NCBI RefSeq assembly: GCF_000763135.2
Contig: NZ_JRPR02000001.1
Coordinates: forward strand, 648,847-712,846
Direction of reading: 5' to 3'
DNA length: 64,000 nucleotides
Source of the DNA: Helicobacter jaachi
GTDB lineage: Bacteria > Campylobacterota > Campylobacteria > Campylobacterales > Helicobacteraceae
Below, piece by piece: positions 63,974 to 64,000 of the stretch. The notes below the pieces were generated by a model. It was not told the origin of the DNA. It saw only the letters and a program-made list of their open reading frames with translations, and searched no databases. The translations under genes and the position numbers were made by a program. The stretch's first letter is position 1; every line of letters starts with the position of its first letter.

Positions 63974-64000
63974 TGTTTTGGTATGCCGTCTTTCGGGGGG

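Overview
The window reads as chromosome of an enterohepatic-type Helicobacter (Campylobacterota). This rests on gene content and on gene orders I remember from H. pylori (ccdA-pyrC-like-mqnX; lspA-glmM/rpsT-prfA; uvrD-flgA-ubiX-coaD-tmk-comF; yihY-bioB; RDD-pyrE) and from C. jejuni (hom-alaC-periplasmic protein-RodZ-like protein-rlmB-rsmI-rpmE). Other signs are futalosine-pathway menaquinone synthesis, a DUF3373 porin, a GT10 fucosyltransferase and long G/C tracts. No rRNA, tRNA, CRISPR array, insertion sequence or prophage was recognised.

Layout. 1-5.6 kb: end of an aspartate aminotransferase, then a tightly overlapping cell-surface set (phase-variable sialidase-like protein, membrane protein, LTA-synthase-like transferase) ending in mnmD. 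5.7-8 kb: a small outer-membrane protein and a DEAD-box helicase on the minus strand. 8.1-17.2 kb: one long plus-strand run (ccdA, degenerate dihydroorotase, mscS, mqnX, a low-molecular-weight phosphatase, an ArsC/Spx-like protein, an NlpC/P60 lipoprotein, znuABC and a small membrane protein). 17.2-25.6 kb: minus-strand genes from rpmE down to hom and yraN. 25.6-28.1 kb: a repeat-rich zone holding a small lipoprotein and a phase-variable glycosyltransferase. 28.1-32.8 kb: ogt, DUF3943, a chemoreceptor, a small exported protein and a porin. 33-43 kb: adk, a PHP phosphatase, yihY, bioB, xseA, typA, a nitroreductase and nrdA. 42.9-44.7 kb: two convergent phase-variable genes (membrane methyltransferase, fucosyltransferase). 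44.7-48.5 kb: prfA, rpsT, glmM, lspA and a degraded hsdS fragment. 48.5-57.8 kb: Na+/H+ antiporter, two-subunit fumarase, magIII, a yejBEF-type peptide importer, an RDD protein, pyrE and an outer-membrane protein. 58-64 kb: DUF2147, uvrD, flgA, ubiX, coaD, tmk and comF, closed by a clear terminator.

Three features stand out. (1) The word AGATTCTA/TAGAATCT is spread through genes and gaps at far above chance density. It builds Asp-Ser-Ile and Glu-Ser-Ser linkers inside proteins and forms inverted pairs after stop codons, much as DNA-uptake words do in Neisseria and Pasteurellaceae. (2) A dispersed element of about 150 bp occurs in several full and partial copies. Its three predicted hairpins keep pairing through compensatory base changes between copies, so it is a candidate undescribed structured RNA or hairpin-type mobile repeat. 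(3) Four genes carry G/C homopolymers of 11 to 16 bases, and all four are out of frame in this sequence, which would switch off four surface or envelope functions together. The window also ends inside another G run.
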